A stretch of 22,390 nucleotides of DNA from Selaginella moellendorffii (taxonomy: Eukaryota > Streptophyta > Lycopodiopsida > Selaginellales > Selaginellaceae): contig NW_003314451.1 in the NCBI RefSeq assembly GCF_000143415.4, forward strand, positions 1 through 22,390, in the 5' to 3' direction. Numbering within the stretch: position 1 is the first letter of the stretch; each line of letters begins with the position of its first letter. Position numbers and translations under genes: made by a program. Below are positions 1 through 10,769 of this stretch, piece after piece. The notes below the pieces were generated by a model. That model saw nothing but the letters and a program-made list of their open reading frames with translations. It was not told the origin of the DNA and did no database searches.

Positions 1-390
1 ATGATTACTTACATAACAAAGCTAAATCAATGGTGCTTGACATACACCCCAGGATCTTCATCTTGCTCCATGATCTCAAGTACAACATTTGGAAGCTTGC
101 ATGTGAGGAAACCCTGGATAACCACAGCGAAATCTTCCAAGAACTTGATAAGTCTTCAAGAGTATCAACGATTGCCTTACAAGTCTCATTCCTACTCACA
201 GTACTTTCGCTGATTCTGTAGAGCTCTAAGAGTGTGATATACTTCTGCTCCGTTTCATAGCTTGTACAAAGTACAAGCAACCCAGATTTGCACCAAAACT
301 GCTCTACGATAGCTGGTATCTTGCTTTCGAATGTGATGGTGTAGGAGATGCACAATACTATTAAATGTTGTCTTTCATGGGCTTGATATC

Positions 391-805
391 TAGCCTGAAT
401 AAAGAACTTGCTCTAGCTCGTCAAACATTTCTTGCATGATCCTCATTTGTAGTTTCTCTGGGATCAAAGCTTGCTTCCCAGCCTCATCAAGGTTGCACAT
501 CAGTTACTCTTGTTATATTTTTCTACTCTACTGTTGAGAAGCTTCACTAAGATGCACTCCCACTTCTTGGCTATCGACACCATCTTTTCTCGTTGATCTA
601 TGTTCATTAACTCATCTTTAGTCTCATGGAGCTTCACATTGATGAGGAGCATAATTTCTACAAGAGACCAATTTGGCATGTGATCTCTTGGTAGTAAAGT
701 TCTTGCTTTTGTTAGTGACGGCCTTAGCAGTAGCAACATGAAGAGATGGCCCAGACCCGTCAGCAGTAAAAGCAACCTCAGTAGCAACAAGAAAATTTCT
801 TCCAT
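391..805 (-). pseudogene. degraded trihelix-like (Myb/SANT-type) ORF remnant
   Basis: The longest open stretch, 500-805 on the minus strand (101 codons), contains the segment RDHMPNWSLVEIMLLINVK followed by a charged helix with ETKDELMNIDQRE and KKWECILVKLL. The spacing of W, E, LI and a second W resembles the first helices of plant trihelix/GT or MADF-type DNA-binding domains. After its stop, another frame at about 391-470 reads EKLQMRIMQEMFDELEQ, which resembles the segment after the helix in the same families. The Leu-rich start is probably not original. Being split over frames with stops between, it looks like a decayed gene or transposon-derived ORF. The assignment rests on pattern only; an unrelated chance ORF cannot be excluded. 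Confidence 0.27.
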
Positions 806-1196
806 TGAAAGCTTTTCTATTACTTTGAAAGTTCTAAAAATGCTTGTTTACCTCTAAAGTTCTTTTTATGTATGTTGCTCCTCATAAAAGATCCTTGGCA
901 AGCACAAGAACTGATAGTGCTAGAACTTCCAAGGAATGGAGGATGTGTTCTTCCATAACAAAGCAAAAATTCACACTTTAAGTGGAAAAATTGATAAATC
1001 ACTTTTTTACATAGAATTCTTGCTCGTATAGTTGTTCCCAACTTCTGGCAACAAATTGACGCGCTCCCAATTTCCCACTACAAAGCAATTCAATCAATCC
1101 ACACTAAGAACCAAAATTTGTACTAAGAGCTAACATATCTTAAATCAATTAATCTGATCTGACCAGCAATTGCTGAGCAGAGTAAATAGCTAATAT

Positions 1197-1232
1197 TAGC
1201 ATTGTCGATAGCTAATGCTATCGACAATGCTA
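1197..1232. repeat. perfect 16-bp inverted repeat with 4-base loop
   Basis: The left arm 1197-1212 (TAGCATTGTCGATAGC) and right arm 1217-1232 are exact reverse complements around the loop TAAT. It could be a transposon terminal or subterminal structure or a cruciform. No flanking gene gives it a role. Confidence 0.85.
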
Positions 1233-1435
1233 CGTTGCCAATGCCATTCGCAAATTGCTAAGACCGTATGCAGAAGGGCTCACTATTGGCACCATTGCTA
1301 CTAATGGTAAATGGTATGAATTAAGTTTTTATTAATGACATATTTTATTTATAATTTGAAGAGCAAAAGGGATCATGGGATCAAAGTTGATGACTTAACT
1401 AGGAGTTAATGACTGTTATTTATTCAGACTTTCTA

Positions 1436-1718
1436 TGAGAAAGAGAAAGAGTGAGCCATATAAATTGTTGAAAATTGATATTTTACTAGTTCTTATGTTT
1501 ATATATAGATCTGGAAATATTGAGAATCCAAAAGCACCCACTTTCCTATTTTAATAACCAACTTATGATTTGGGGGATCAAAGAGTTATTAAAATAGGAA
1601 AGTATAAATTATTTTCCCTTTTATAAGTGCTTTTGGATTCCAGACACATATATAAACATAAGAACTAATAAAATATCATTTTTTAGCAATTTAGATGGCT
1701 CACTCTTTCTCTTTCTCA
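1436..1718. repeat. 283-bp foldback (MITE-like) element
   Basis: The ends form a perfect 24-bp inverted repeat: 1436-1459, beginning TGAGAAAGAG, against 1695-1718. A second perfect 18-bp pair lies nearer the centre: 1541-1558 (CTTTCCTATTTTAATAAC) against 1585-1602. Between them, AATCCAAAAGCAC near 1526 pairs with GTGCTTTTGGATT near 1629, and a TATGTTTATATATAG stretch pairs with TATATATAAACATA, so most of the element folds on itself. There is no ORF. This architecture is typical of a non-autonomous foldback or MITE DNA transposon. I did not find a convincing target-site duplication, so the exact outer borders are uncertain. Confidence 0.7.
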
Positions 1719-3025
1719 AAGAAGAACATGTATCTCACATATTAGTAGGAGGAAGCAAATATCACTAAAACACATCCATTATATTACTTACAAGAGTAAT
1801 TTCAATATTATACAACTTTTCTAAGTGAAAAAAGTTGAGGTAAAGGCCTTTGAGGTAGAAGTAGAGGTTGTTTTCAAGTGGATGATGTTAGGTCATAGTA
1901 AATACATCATGAGTTTATAAAGTTCTTAGATCAATTTTCACTTTTCTTGCAAGTTTGAGTGCAAAAAGCTTGCTTAGTATCCTAACCAATTTGATGGGGG
2001 AAGCTGAAAAATTCATGTAAGTGTTGATATTTCTCAATAATGAATATTGGGTAAATTAGTGGAGATGAAACTTTAACTTGTGCATTTTCATCTAGCTAGC
2101 ATAAGTAAATCTTTGGAACATATCCCATTCTCATAGCGGAAAACTTATAAACAAAAGTCTATATGTAAAAGCTTTTTATATGTAACTCTTTTTCCTTTGT
2201 ATGTTAGGCACATTCTGTGAAATATAAGTATTATTCTTGCATTCAATATAGACTTGCAATAAGAACACTACATTAGATTGATGGCTAGGGCTGTTTGTTT
2301 TTTCTTGCTTGGGTGTGTTGTCATCCATATATAGTGCTATTAGCAAGTAGCAACAAATGCCTTCAAAGGGTAAAACTATAATTTATATATTATGTCAGAA
2401 AGGTTTTCATTAATGAAAAGTATCATTCCATGCAAAAGTTACAATCAATGCCAAAAATAAATAAACTCCTCCCCAAGTTATGTGATATGTAATGTTATAA
2501 AACTATATGGAGCATCGACTCACAAAAAAAGTTATAACTCTGAAAATAAGCAAATAAAATACTTATAGCTAAGGTTCTTCTCAAAATGTGAGATGTGAAG
2601 TTATTCACCATTGCTATGCACACAGCTTCACTTTACATATTGCCATTAGTTGCTTAAGCTTATATTTCTCAACATAATTTAGAGGAGGAGGAGGTGATGA
2701 CTTGCATTTGGAGATTTTAATCTCTAAGCCTTGCATTGAGATAATGAGTTTATCCTTAAATTTTAAAAACATAGGAAATTAATTTTATATATAAGTTGTA
2801 GCATAATGTTTCATAAGTCTATTTCTAACACTCTTATGAGCCTTATATTGTGTAACCTAAATATCATTATAAAGTTCCTTAAACACTTTTATGAGTTTAG
2901 AGCTTCTACCTTCACCATCAAAGCCTTCACCTCCATCTACACCATGTAATGTGGAGTATCCACCATAGCCTTGACCAATTGGAGCCTTCATGATGTTACA
3001 TAGAATTTGCTCATTTGTGAATTTG
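1719..3025. other. AT-rich intergenic stretch, no gene seen
   Basis: No open frame of convincing length or recognisable protein similarity occurs on either strand. The sequence is AT-rich with many stops and a short GGA run near 2683. Nothing supports an RNA gene. Confidence 0.6.
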
Positions 3026-3029
3026 CATC

Positions 3030-3290
3030 ACACTTGAAGCTCTTCATTCACCATTTTATTCCTAATCTCCTTGTGTTGCACTTCCTCACATAGAGGCACC
3101 TCCTCACATGGAAGCACATCGTCCACCTCCTTAGTTTTGTCTTTCCTCACATAAGTCACATTTTCCATTTCCTTATATTGCACTTTTTCCTCCATCTCCT
3201 CATATTGCATATAGAAGCATCTCCTCTGCCTCCTCATATGAAGGCACCTTCTCTATTTTCGTGTGTTGCACCTCCTCATATGGAGGGAGC
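3030..3290. repeat. degenerate tandem repeat of a CCTCCTCATAT-type unit
   Basis: Variants of TTGCACCTCCTCATATGGAGGCACC recur with irregular spacing: TTGCACTTCCTCACATAG, CACCTCCTCACATGGAAG, CATCTCCTCATATTGCAT, TGCCTCCTCATATGAAGG, TTGCACCTCCTCATATGG. The open minus-strand frame at 3028-3237 is a by-product of this repeat (a Glu/Val-rich translation), so I do not call it as a gene. Confidence 0.5.
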
Positions 3291-3335
3291 TCTGAATCCT
3301 TTAGCATCTAGGAGTTCTAGATTTTCCAGCACTTC

Positions 3336-3340
3336 ATGAG
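3336..3340. repeat. target-site duplication ATGAG, left copy
   Basis: ATGAG directly precedes the TG of the left LTR and is repeated exactly at 10765-10769 after the CA of the right LTR. A 5-bp duplication is typical of LTR retrotransposon integration. Confidence 0.93.
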
Positions 3341-3364
3341 TGTAGCGCACGTGGTTTTGACCCT

Positions 3365-3393
3365 TTATCCTATGGTGATTTACCATAGGATAA
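3365..3393. repeat. 12-bp perfect stem-loop near LTR end
   Basis: TTATCCTATGGT (3365-3376) and ACCATAGGATAA (3382-3393) are exact reverse complements around GATTT. The second LTR has the same structure at 9645-9673. In element orientation it lies at the 3' end of the LTR, close to the primer site in the 5' LTR, a position where retroelements often have a U5 hairpin; that role is inferred. Confidence 0.85.
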
Positions 3394-3426
3394 CACCACA
3401 AAGCGGAACCTAAACCCTCTTTGTGC

Positions 3427-3473
3427 CACGTGACAGATGCCACGTGTCACATGCCACGTGTCCATGCCACGTG
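3427..3473. promoter_or_regulatory. array of four G-box (CACGTG) hexamers in LTR
   Basis: CACGTG occurs at 3427, 3441, 3455 and 3468, a 13-14 bp period within a GCCACGTG minisatellite; a fifth lies at 3348-3353. The right LTR repeats the array at 9707-9753. CACGTG is the established plant G-box bound by bHLH and bZIP factors. Whether it drives the element is not shown, since it lies near the downstream end of the LTR. Confidence 0.6.
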
Positions 3474-4223
3474 TCTATAGAAACCCGAGGTTCAGGGCCT
3501 TGGGCCACTGAACGAAGGAACGGTGCCAAACTCCCAAGCGTGGAGCCAAGGAGTGATGGAACCGGACCACGGAGCAACTCCCGAGCATACAGCCCAAGGA
3601 GCGAAGGGACAGGAGCCCGGAGCGACTTGGAACAGTCCTAGAGCAACCAGCATCCCAATGCCAGGACCAGCACGCAAAACGGAGCCAAACAGAGTCTGGC
3701 GCTATTTCGGCATACCGGTGGCCTAACGCGAGGATATGGGTACTCCACCAACTAGCATGGAATGGAACTTGGGCTTAGACCCAAGCCGGACGCAGAACAA
3801 GGACAGGCACGCAAGCGGGAGCTAGACTATGCCTCAGGTTGGTCGGCCATGCCCGACCTACCCACTATCCCTACTATACATTTGGAACCCCCCACAGCCC
3901 CCCCCCCTTGAGGAACACACGCTTTGGGCTTTCACCCCAAGCCTCCCTTAGTATCAGGAGTTAGTCTCTGGGACAAACTCGAAACTTACTAAATATGGAA
4001 TGTCCTTAGATTGCGAATTTGGACACGGGACAAACACCATTGTGTTCAGGCCGATCTCTACATTCTGTAGATATGCCAAATGAGCAAATCTGGACACTTT
4101 CCATAAATAGCATTTGGGACCGAAATGAGACTAACACAAAGGGCATGATAGCAAGGGTGTTTGGCAGACACGGTAAGCTATCATCTAGCGATGTTGAGGG
4201 ACCAATCTCAATATCGCGGGGGT

Positions 4224-4497
4224 TCTTGATACTAGCAAGTGCAAGCCAATGACACAAGTTTCTCAAACCAGGCCGAGTATGCTCAGCAAGAAACACATAG
4301 GGTTCCTACCTTATGTTTATCCAATCTAAGTGCATGTTCATTGACCAGTTTCTCAACTAGTCTTGATACTAGCAAGTGCAAGCCAATGACACAAGTTTCT
4401 CAAACCAGGCCGAGTATGCTCAGCAAGAAACACATAGGGTTCCTACCTTATGTTTATCCAATCTAAGTGCATGTTCATTGACCAGTTTCTCAACTAG
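4224..4497. repeat. 137-bp tandem duplication unique to left LTR
   Basis: The unit at 4224-4360, starting TCTTGATACTAGC and ending TCAACTAG, is repeated directly at 4361-4497. The right LTR has one copy, and the difference exactly accounts for the 1281 versus 1144 bp LTR lengths. Confidence 0.95.
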
Positions 4498-4621
4498 TTC
4501 AAGTGGGAACTGATAACGGGTCCAGCAATACCGACCTCCTGCCATCGTGGCAGTAAGGTAAGAGTGTCCGTAAGGACTGGCCGACAGGTAACTTTCGATA
4601 CCTGAAGTCACATTCGCGACA

Positions 4622-4640
4622 CTCTCCCCCCCTTGGGAAG
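4622..4640 (-). other. polypurine tract of the minus-strand element
   Basis: The minus strand reads CTTCCCAAGGGGGGGAGAG immediately before the TGTCGCG start of the LTR. A G-rich purine run abutting the 3' LTR is the usual plus-strand primer, and it fixes the element's orientation. Confidence 0.88.
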
Positions 4641-7600
4641 ATCGACGTCCTCGTCGATGCATACTCGAGTCTAGAATACCGCCAAGGAAACAACTCCATA
4701 AAAAGTTCACGGTACTCACACTATGTGAGAAATGCACCAACTTAAATGAGTTAGGGGGAACCTCTTTGTCTAACGCGGATGCGCTACCAGCTCAGACACC
4801 TTCCGGCCGTCGCCGACAAGGAAATGACCAATGGAGTCAGCCACCCCTGCTGCTCTGGGAGTCACCCAGCTTACAAAAGTGTGATATGCCCCTGCCCGCA
4901 AGGACATAGAGAGAGAAGCCAGAGGCCCCAACCCTCCTAAGCAAAGAAACCAAACCCGTCGGTAAGGTTTAGATAGACTACTGTAAACAGGCAGTTAGAG
5001 TTGTTTACACGGTCACGCCCTTTTAACGGAACGAGGAACATCGACAAAGAGGCGGGTTATGTGACCAGTCGACAGTAGCTACCCCATGACTAGAGATTTC
5101 AACATGCACACGAAGTGCCGAAGCCAGTCTGCCTATACTGGCCCAAACTCAAAGATCAATATATATGGACTATATCAAAGTCATAAACAATGATATCTTA
5201 GAGATTGAATTATCAGTGAATAAAGCTTTAAATTAGAACACAAAAGTATTCCAAGTAAGTTATCATCCAATAAACTAGTATTATAGTGCAAGAACCACCA
5301 AGATCAGCATAATTGGTAAACATAGGAATCACCATCCAACAAAATTCAATAGCAAGTAGATCATCAAGGAAACTCAATGATAAAGTTTAACTATTAAAGA
5401 TTGCAGACAGAATGCTAAACAACTTACGAAAGATAACTCAAAGAACACAAAGTATCATTGATTGACAAGCAAAATGCTCGCGAATGTATCACCCAAAGGA
5501 AATAACATCCAAATCTATCAAAACTAACTCAAGCAATAATCAACAGAACAAAATGAATGTTGCAAAGCAAACAAATATAGTGTTCATGCCAATCATCGCA
5601 CTAGCCAATCCAGATAGATCCCAGCCAATAACACCAAGGAACTCAAGTTGCCTAAGCAAGTGTTAGCAACATCCTACTGATGTCTCAAACCCAAGAGACC
5701 AATCCAGAGCAAACCACAAAGAACATGTGGTATTGCGAAAAGCCAAAAGCCATCAAAGAGAACAACTAACTATCATGAAAGATCGTCAATCAGCCCATCA
5801 ATGTAGTGATGTATAATCATCGTTGAAGAAAGAATCTACCATCCCGAAGAATAGCAAATAATTCCAAACCAACAATAATCAAGCAAAACTTGTGATAAGG
5901 ATAATCAACTACCCTAGATGATAGTCAATCATCACCAATGATTGCCAGATGCAAAAACCAACTTCAACATCGAAGCTAATGAGCCAAAATGCCTTCCCCA
6001 ACAACTTCTAACAAATGGAACAATGAGCACAAAACTCAAGAACCAAAAGCTCGAAGAAGCCTATAACTAAGTCTTGCCTAATAATGATCACGAGTTTCAT
6101 AGAAGCTAACTTCAATGTTAAAGAAGAAATCATGGTGCAACCCACAATATCTTCCTCAACACATCCATAAGCCAAACTTCATAATGCCAAAGCTAATGAA
6201 AAGCATTTTTGCATCAATCCAAAAGCTAAGCATAACGAAGCTATGCTTAACAAGTGATCATCAAACGATCCTCCATGAATCCATCTATAGCAAGACGTAA
6301 CTCACTTCATAACAAGCTCAAAAAGAATCATTAATGATTGCTATATTCCGAACTCAAATCCAGCAAGGACTCAACATTCTAATATCGATCACTAACTCTT
6401 CTTCTCGTAGAGTTAGCATAGTCCACGACTAAATCACTTTTCAAGGAAAAGCTAAAGCTCAACCCTCTACTAAATAATCTCGTCTAGAACACAACTAACT
6501 CAACTTGCCACTCAGTTCGTTTGAACGTCAACACAGTTGCTAACTAGCAAATGCACGAATGCCAACAACACAAAGCTATAGCCAAATCATCAACACTATA
6601 TTCATCAAGACTAATGAAACTCAATATCAATCCTAGGAAGGATATCTCATTTCACTCAGATCTCAATATCAACAATGTCAATGACAAGGCATCACCTCAA
6701 TTCTATCAACATCAGAACAAAGCTAAAAGAAAGCAAGAGTGAATCACCACTCAAAACTCTCTTGCAACCAAGCTAACCAAAGTCGAAGATACTTTAGTCA
6801 GTATCCGAGACTAGTTCTTCAACATTACTCAGGTACAGATAACACTTCCTCAAGGAGTGCATCACCACATCCAAGACTCAATGAAATCCAACACTACGGA
6901 CTAAATGTAACCAAATGATATCGACAGAGGTAGAGTCGACATGTCAACATGGAAAACCCATGTATGTCTAACGACACGATCCTCCGCAACACTATTCGGT
7001 AAAGCAAGCCCACCACTGCTAAATCATCATCGAGCAAAGCAAGTGTCAACGGTCCTTGATGAAGTCTACAAGTAATCACTAGTCGCAAAGCAACTAACAA
7101 TCACTCCTCAACTTGCGTTCACAAGACTCGAACACCAACTCTTGTCATCAAGTTATATACTTATCTAGCATAAACATAATACCTCAAACATGAGATAAAA
7201 GTTCATGGACAAGCACAAACTAAATGACCACTCGAATCCAACTCAACCGTAATAAGCTCACTAAAACATTTAGCCACTAGCTCTGAGCATGCCTTGAAGA
7301 GGCTAGCTATGCATGATCAACACTCAGTCGAAACTAAAGTGAAGACCATGAGATGAACTCACATCGGTACACAACCTCCTCATAGACAAAGCTATAGTAC
7401 GGGTACCAACATCTCAACCTCTAACAACTAAGTTGGACATCACCATCCTTAGCCAAGGTGCAAGGCTGCCAAGACTAAATCAAGATCAGTGAGAGCTCAC
7501 TACTCTCATAGAGTCTTAGCGAAATGCAAGGTGCAACCTGCCACCGAGCATAATGCTACAAAAGAAAGGCATAAGAGTCACCTTTCTTAGAAAAGTGCAG

Positions 7601-9607
7601 CGGCCACTTTTCTACACCAACTCCAGACTCTATCCAACTCAATTGCTTTAGCCCCAAAAGTTAGCATCCCTTTCGGGTCACATCATACAAACTACCTACT
7701 AAGATCTAAGCCAACCGAAGTCAACTCCAACCCCTTCACTAGTTTGTACTGGCTTTCGAAAATGGAATGGTTTTCAAGCAAAGTGATCAATAGATCAGCC
7801 ATTGGAAAAGTCTAAGAAAATTTGTGGAAAATTTTCCATCCTAGAGAAAGAATGACTCTCAGTCCAGGAATGCAAACTTTCAGGACTCAACCAACTTCCT
7901 CCTACCAACAACTTCACATAGATTCACCTCAACACAAATTCTCATGACCCAATAGCATGCTTAAGCATCGAACATCTTTGCCCATTTTCCTGACATCCAA
8001 CTCCGACATCCGCAAAGTGCAAAATGAACATCCAAGGCTTGATCACGAAGACCACATCTTCGGATATCCACATTGCACTAACACTCTTCTTCAATCATCT
8101 TCAAGATCCAATGTGAAGCCAAAACACTAACAAGAAAAATGACATGGAAAAATCAAGGTCCAAGGAAAATTCCTCATCACTTGAAATAACAATGCCACTT
8201 CCACTAACACAAGTGCTAGTGACGTCAATGCCCCAACTCCACATCTTCTCCATCCAACAATCTACTCCAAGTGCTAACGGATCAACCGACAAGCTATAGC
8301 AAATGAATGCTACAACCCTTTTCCAACACCTTAGTGGGCAAACTTAAGGAAACAAGGAACCAACTTAAGCTTAGCATAATGGACCACCATTGAGAATCCA
8401 GTCAAAGCTACTACAATGCTACTTCGTGTAAGTAGACTAGCTTGTCCATCAACCACTTTGGGGTTGATCATCATTTACCCAAGCAACTTCGTAAACGCAT
8501 TACTCTTTATCACATGGATATGATATAAGCATCACAATGACTTGATCATCAATTGAGCAACACCACGAGCAATGCCAATGTCATTACTACAAATGTTTAT
8601 GTGAGTATCAAGTGTCAACTCGATTCGACCAAATGCAACATAAATGCCACACTCCACCAATAGAGGTTTACGACACCCAACACCACTAACTTTTGTTCAC
8701 AACACGGACAAGCTCATGCCACTCTCTTTCCGACCAAACTCAACACTAATCCAACACCAAGCTACTCAAGGAGCAATAGCAAGGTTCCCCGGAAAAGAAT
8801 TGAGCATTGCAACCCAAGTCTTTCAATAGCGAGCCTAGACAAAATGGTTTAGTGTTTCACCACTATCCATCCCATAACTCACCACTTGTAAGACCATCAC
8901 TTCCAACATGCATCAAGGTAGGGACTCTTGATTGCATAATGTGAACACAAGCAATGAGTTAACACCTCATTGCAAATCATCTCTCCAAGAAGAGAAAATG
9001 ATTTACGTATTTGATCCTCCGTCCTCGATGACTCTCTTTTCGGTCTCATCTTTGACCAAACCTCAAGCTTGCTTTCGCACTGCCTTCAGTTCAATCGAAG
9101 AAAAGTTTATGAGAGAGCACGGCAATGATTACTTGAACCAATAGACTATTCCCTACAGTCTTGACTGATCCAATTATAATCATGCCTAGGAAGGATCCAC
9201 TAGTGCCGTGCTAAACAGCTATGGACCAGCCTATTTGCCACTCATAGCAAACTCAGGGAAAGTTTACTTTCACCCACGGTACATGGAACAACTCATGGAA
9301 CCACTGGAACCATCGATAGGCTTACATTAATCCTGCCAACTTAAAGTGTAACCTCAAGTTGCTAATGCGCCTCACTCACGAGCCCAAGCTCAAACTCGTG
9401 CAAATGGAACATCTCCAATCCATCCTATGAGCCCAAGCGCAAGCTCACATCATAAGGTACAACAAGGTAACCCAAAACCTATCCCAAGGAACCAATGCGA
9501 AGTCTTTGCACCAAAACGTGTACCCACTCGGATCATCGTTTTCATCTCTGCGTATGCAACGAGACTAGTTGCCCAATCTCATTGAATAGTACTCGCTGAG
9601 ACTCATC
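4641..9607 (-). other. non-coding interior of the LARD-like element
   Basis: About 5 kb without any recognisable retroelement protein. The plus strand is strongly rich in A and C, so the predicted transcript (minus strand) is rich in U and G, with frequent stops in all frames. The first few hundred bases beside the PPT (to about 5150) have a more mixed composition than the rest. ORFs seen (for example 5484-5666, 6115-6300, 8644-8829, 8932-9144 plus; 8101-8292 minus) are short and unrecognisable, and I do not call them as genes. Confidence 0.75.
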
Positions 9608-9618
9608 CTCTGATACCA
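9608..9618 (-). other. primer binding site for initiator tRNA-Met
   Basis: The minus strand reads TGGTATCAGAG, separated from the 5' LTR by two bases. This is the classic plant retrotransposon site complementary to the 3' end of tRNA-iMet. The same 11 bases form the PBS of the Ty3/gypsy element at 15019. Confidence 0.9.
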
Positions 9619-9620
9619 AA

Positions 9621-10764
9621 TGTAGCGCACGTGGTTTTGACCCTTTATCCTATGGTGATTTACCATAGGATAACACCACAAAGCGGAACCTAAACCCTCT
9701 TTGTGCCACGTGACAGATGCCACGTGTCACATGCCACGTGTCCATGCCACGTGTCCATAGAAACCCGAGGTTCAGGGCCTTGGGCCACTGAACGAAGGAA
9801 CGGTGCCAAACTCCCAAGCGTGGAGCCAAGGAGTGATGGAACCGGACCACGGAGCAACTCCCGAGCATACAGCCCAAGGAGCGAAGGGACAGGAGCCCGG
9901 AGCGACTTGGAACAGTCCTAGAGCAACCAGCATCCCAATGCCAGGACCAGCACGCAAAACGGAGCCAAACAGAGTCTGGCGCTATTTCGGCATACCGGTG
10001 GCCTAACGCGAGGATATGGGTACTCCACCAACTAGCATGGAATGGAACTTGGGCTTAGACCCAAGCCGGACGCAGAACAAGGACAGGCACGCAAGCGGGA
10101 GCTAGACTATGCCTCAGGTTGGTCGGCCATGCCCGACCTACCCACTATCCCTACTATACATTTGGAACCCCCCACAGCCCCCCCCCCTTGAGGAACACAC
10201 GCTTTGGGCTTTCACCCCAAGCCTCCCTTAGTATCAGGAGTTAGTCTCTGGGACAAACTCGAAACTTACTAAATATGGAATGTCCTTAGATTGCGAATTT
10301 GGACACGGGACAAACACCATTGTGTTCAGGCCGATCTCTACATTCTGTAGATATGCCAAATGAGCAAATCTGGACACTTTCCATAAATAGCATTTGGGAC
10401 CGAAATGAGACTAACACAAAGGGCATGATAGCAAGGGTGTTTGGCAGACACGGTAAGCTATCATCTAGCGATGTTGAGGGACCAATCTCAATATCGCGGG
10501 GGTTCTTGATACTAGCAAGTGCAAGCCAATGACACAAGTTTCTCAAACCAGGCCGAGTATGCTCAGCAAGAAACACATAGGGTTCCTACCTTATGTTTAT
10601 CCAATCTAAGTGCATGTTCATTGACCAGTTTCTCAACTAGTTCAAGTGGGAACTGATAACGGGTCCAGCAATACCGACCTCCTGCCATCGTGGCAGTAAG
10701 GTAAGAGTGTCCGTAAGGACTGGCCGACAGGTAACTTTCGATACCTGAAGTCACATTCGCGACA
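9621..10764 (-). repeat. right LTR (5' LTR in element orientation), 1144 bp
   Basis: Nearly identical to 3341-4621 apart from one base and the missing 137-bp duplication. It bears the G-box array (9707-9753) and stem-loop (9645-9673). As the 5' LTR it would hold the element's promoter; I could not place a TATA box with confidence. Confidence 0.95.
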
Positions 10765-10769
10765 ATGAG
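10765..10769. repeat. target-site duplication ATGAG, right copy
   Basis: Exact copy of 3336-3340 immediately outside the right LTR. Confidence 0.93.

Larger units (their letters stand above)
3341..4621 (-). repeat. left LTR (3' LTR in element orientation), 1281 bp
   Basis: It matches 9621-10764 at a constant offset of 6280 up to about 4360; a 137-bp tandem duplication then lengthens it. It carries five CACGTG hexamers, a 12-bp stem-loop near the end next to the host flank, and a C-rich tract at about 3890-3907. Several short ORFs (for example 4006-4296 minus, 3423-3641 plus) recur in both LTRs only because the LTRs are copies. Confidence 0.95.
3341..10764 (-). mobile_element. complete young non-autonomous LTR retrotransposon (LARD-like)
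   Basis: Two long terminal repeats beginning TGTAG and ending GCGACA on the plus strand enclose a 4999-bp interior and are flanked by the exact 5-bp duplication ATGAG. Orientation is minus. Next to the right LTR the minus strand reads TGGTATCAGAG, matching the initiator tRNA-Met primer site. Next to the left LTR the minus strand reads a G-rich polypurine tract. Across the 1144 shared LTR bases I find one substitution (T3476/C9756) plus a 137-bp tandem duplication in the left copy, so insertion was recent. The interior has no gag, protease, RT, RNase H or integrase motif and no ORF above about 106 codons, so it must borrow proteins from another element. TSD, LTRs, PBS and PPT are all read directly; the LARD label is an inference from size and lack of coding. 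Confidence 0.93.

Noticed and set aside
3028-3237. 69-codon minus-strand ORF rich in Glu and Val
   Set aside because: It is the translation of a degenerate repeat and has no other sign of coding.
3427-3473. Regularly spaced short repeats that might suggest a CRISPR array
   Set aside because: The unit is 13-14 bp without unique spacers, inside a plant LTR; it is a G-box minisatellite.
3423-3726. Plus and minus ORFs of 61-77 codons repeated at 9703-10006 and 4006-4296/10286-10576
   Set aside because: Their conservation is due only to LTR duplication; some lack an ATG start and none resembles a protein family.
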